Below are positions 5,746 to 7,851 of a stretch of 7,851 nt of DNA, one piece after another; position 1 is the first letter of the stretch, and every line of letters begins with the position of its first letter. This DNA is from CBFGWV01 sp965652545. Lineage in GTDB: Bacteria > Pseudomonadota > Gammaproteobacteria > Competibacterales > Competibacteraceae. Where the stretch lies: positions 1 through 7,851 of the forward strand of contig CBFGWV010000229.1 in assembly GCA_965652545.1 (NCBI GenBank), written 5' to 3'. Position numbers and translations under genes: made by a program. The notes under the pieces are model-generated. The model searched no databases. It saw only the letters and a list, made by a program, of their open reading frames with translations, and was not told where the DNA came from.

Positions 5746-7851
5746 ATGGCCAAAGCGTTGCGCATTCTGCTGATTGCCCTCGTCGTTCTGATCGTGCTCG
5801 CCGTTGGCGCGGTCGTCCTCCTGCCGCGCGTGCTCGATGCAGGCTTCGTCGCCGAGCAGGTCATTCGCCGCGTCGAAGCCCGCACCGGGCGGGACATCGT
5901 CATCGCCGGCCCAGTGTCTTTGTCAGTTTTCCCCTGGGTGGGCGTGGATATCCAGGACGTGCGTCTGGCCAACGCGCAGGGGTTCGGCGACGAACCCATG
6001 GCCGCGGCGACCCAGGTGCAGGTGCGCGTGAAGCTCATGCCCTTGTTGAGCAAGCGGGTCGAAGTCGGCCGGGCCCGGGTCGAGGGGCTGCGCTTGAATC
6101 TTGCCCGCGATGCACAGGGGCGGACCAACTGGGCGGATCTGCTGCCCGTACCCGCCGACGGTGCCCAGGGCAACGGCGCACCTGCGCCCGGTGCACCCGA
6201 GGCGGCCGGCGCAGGGCTGGCCGGTCTGACGGCGCACGGCGTGGAGCTTGCCGATGCACAACTGCGCTGGCGTGATGCCGGCAGCGGTCGCGAACTGACG
6301 GTCAGCAACCTCAATGTGGTGCTCAGCGAGGTGGTCCCCGGTAAGCCGGTCACGGTCGATGCCGGTTTCGCGCTGGACAGCCCCGGTGACGGCTTGGCCC
6401 TGGATGCCACTCTCGATGGGGGTGTGCTTTGGGCGGGGGCGGACGCCTCGGTGAGCGATCTGGTGCTCACCGTGACACCACGCAGCGGCGGGCGGCTGCC
6501 GGTGGGGCAGACGCTGACCATCAACAGCGATCTGGCCTGGAGCGCCGCCACGCGCGCGCTTCGCATCCCAACCTTTGCGGTCAGTGCCGGTCCGTTGAAG
6601 CTCGATGGCCAATTCACCCTGGATGCCGCCAGCCGTCCGCTCGCCTATCAGGGGCAGCTGCGTCTGCACGCCTTCAACGCCCGCCCGGTACTCGCGGCCT
6701 TTGGTGTCGATCTGCCCGTCATGCAAGCCGACGATGCACTCAGCCGGGTCGGGCTGGATGCGACCGTCGCCGGCCAGGGTGCCAGGCTGCGTCTGGAGCC
6801 GCTGATCGTCACGCTGGATGAGTCGACCATTCGCGGCTTTGCCGCGTGGAACGCGCCGGGGCTGGCCTTCGACCTGGCGACCGACGCGCTGGATGTCGAT
6901 CGCTACCGCCCGCCGGGAGACGATGCGGCGGCGACCCCGGGAGCGGCGGTGACTGCGGGCGCCCGCCAGGGTGGTGTACCGCGTTTCCCCATCGACGGCG
7001 AGCTGCGCATCGGTCGTCTGAGCGCCTCCGGCCTGACCGTCACCGACCTGCGTGTACCCGCTTCGGCGCGCGAGGGTCGCCTCAGCCTCACGCCGACCGC
7101 CGCGTTGTACGGCGGCAGCTACCAGGGGGATATTCGCATCGACGGGCGTGCCGGCCCGACCAAGGTGGCCTTGAACGAACGCCTGGCCGGGGTGGCCATC
7201 GGCGATCTGCTGGATGACTTGCAGGGCGGTGAGGGCAAGCTCGCGGGCACGGCCAATGTCGGTATCCGCCTGTCCCTGACCGCGGCCGATACGGACACCC
7301 TGCTGCGCTCGTTGAATGGCGTGGTTGACCTTTCGGTGACCAATGGCGCCCTGCGCGGGGTCAACCTCGGACGCCTGGTTCGCCAGGCCCGTGCCGCCCT
7401 GCGCGGGGAGAGCCTGCCGGAGGAGAACGAGCCCCCGGTCACCGACTTCACCGAACTGACCGCGAGTATCAACCTCGCCGACGGTATCGCACGCAATAAC
7501 GACCTGTTGGCCAAGTCGCCGCTGCTGCGGGTCACCGGCGAGGGCCAGGCCGATCTGCTGGCGCGCATGCTCGACTATGGGCTGACGCTCAATGTCGTCG
7601 CCACCGCCCAGGGCCAGGGCGGGCAGGACCTGGAGGCCCTGCGCGGCGTGCCCATTCCGGTGCGGATCCACGGTCCGTTCGACGCACCGGAGTACCGCCT
7701 CGACCTGGAGGCCATGGCCCGCCAGGCGGCCGAGTCCAAGCTCAGGGAGGAAGCTGAGGAGCGCCTCGGGGAGAAGCTGCAGGAGGAGCTCGAGGGCAAG
7801 ATCGGCGAGGAGGGCAAGGGCCTGCTGGAGCGTCTGTTGAACGGGCAGTGA
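5746..7851 (+). CDS. AsmA-family envelope protein
   Basis: A 701-residue AsmA-family protein, anchored in the inner membrane by one N-terminal segment (about 5-27) with the rest in the periplasm. AsmA-like proteins belong to a wider group with repeating beta-groove architecture implicated in phospholipid traffic to, and organisation of, the outer membrane. The N-terminal AsmA domain is clear: RRVEARTGRDIVIAGPVSLS (41-60), PWVGVDIQDVRLAN, and VEVGRARVEGLRLNL (105-119). An Ala/Gly/Pro-rich linker lies at about 134-160. The C-terminal AsmA-2 region includes TNGALRGVNLGRLVRQARAAL and VPIPVRIHGPFDAPEYRLDLEAMARQAAESKL. The last 45 or so residues are a Glu/Lys/Arg-rich helix ending LLERLLNGQ. GGAG sits 5 nt before the ATG. 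The stop codon is the last base of the window, so what follows is unknown. It is probably not functionally tied to the sigma module, though same-strand read-through is possible. Confidence 0.92.
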   Translation: MAKALRILLIALVVLIVLAVGAVVLLPRVLDAGFVAEQVIRRVEARTGRDIVIAGPVSLSVFPWVGVDIQDVRLANAQGFGDEPMAAATQVQVRVKLMPLLSKRVEVGRARVEGLRLNLARDAQGRTNWADLLPVPADGAQGNGAPAPGAPEAAGAGLAGLTAHGVELADAQLRWRDAGSGRELTVSNLNVVLSEVVPGKPVTVDAGFALDSPGDGLALDATLDGGVLWAGADASVSDLVLTVTPRSGGRLPVGQTLTINSDLAWSAATRALRIPTFAVSAGPLKLDGQFTLDAASRPLAYQGQLRLHAFNARPVLAAFGVDLPVMQADDALSRVGLDATVAGQGARLRLEPLIVTLDESTIRGFAAWNAPGLAFDLATDALDVDRYRPPGDDAAATPGAAVTAGARQGGVPRFPIDGELRIGRLSASGLTVTDLRVPASAREGRLSLTPTAALYGGSYQGDIRIDGRAGPTKVALNERLAGVAIGDLLDDLQGGEGKLAGTANVGIRLSLTAADTDTLLRSLNGVVDLSVTNGALRGVNLGRLVRQARAALRGESLPEENEPPVTDFTELTASINLADGIARNNDLLAKSPLLRVTGEGQADLLARMLDYGLTLNVVATAQGQGGQDLEALRGVPIPVRIHGPFDAPEYRLDLEAMARQAAESKLREEAEERLGEKLQEELEGKIGEEGKGLLERLLNGQ

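Noticed and set aside
5923..7671. 582-codon open frame on the minus strand opposite the AsmA gene
   Set aside because: Shadow of AsmA codon bias; no domain, and the + strand protein has clear AsmA family motifs.

Overview
This 7.85 kb window is GC-rich (roughly two thirds G+C, with strong G/C bias at third codon positions) and reads almost entirely on the + strand. The long antisense ORFs are shadows of that codon bias. Codon usage, the AsmA-type protein and the lipoprotein/TPR/HupE gene types suggest a high-GC proteobacterium, probably a gammaproteobacterium. That placement is inference; no taxonomic marker gene is present.

Layout: (1) 1-285 is an upstream region with no secure gene. It holds an AT-rich block with a perfect 12-bp palindrome and helically phased GTTA repeats, then a short hairpin in the probable leader. 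(2) 286-4290 is a tight four-gene block: a secreted DUF4331 protein, a small lipoprotein, an exported TPR-like protein, and a HupE/UreJ-family membrane protein with a periplasmic EF-hand-type loop. The first two genes are 9 nt apart, and the next two junctions overlap by 11 and 4 nt, so this is almost certainly one translationally coupled operon. (3) 4359-5637 is an ECF sigma factor (apparently with a TTG start) overlapping an RskA-type membrane anti-sigma factor by 14 nt. (4) After a 108-nt gap with a strong GC hairpin, 5746-7851 encodes an AsmA-family envelope protein whose stop codon is the last base of the window.

How the genes may work together: all of the first four products are predicted to be exported or membrane-embedded, and the sigma/anti-sigma pair next to them is the usual arrangement for sensing a periplasmic or membrane signal. 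The simplest model is an envelope module, possibly metal-related because HupE/UreJ proteins are associated with nickel/cobalt handling, controlled by the adjacent ECF sigma. DUF4331, the small lipoprotein and the TPR protein have no function I can assign, and control by this sigma factor is inferred only from position. AsmA is probably a separate housekeeping unit. No mobile element, CRISPR array, tRNA or rRNA was seen.
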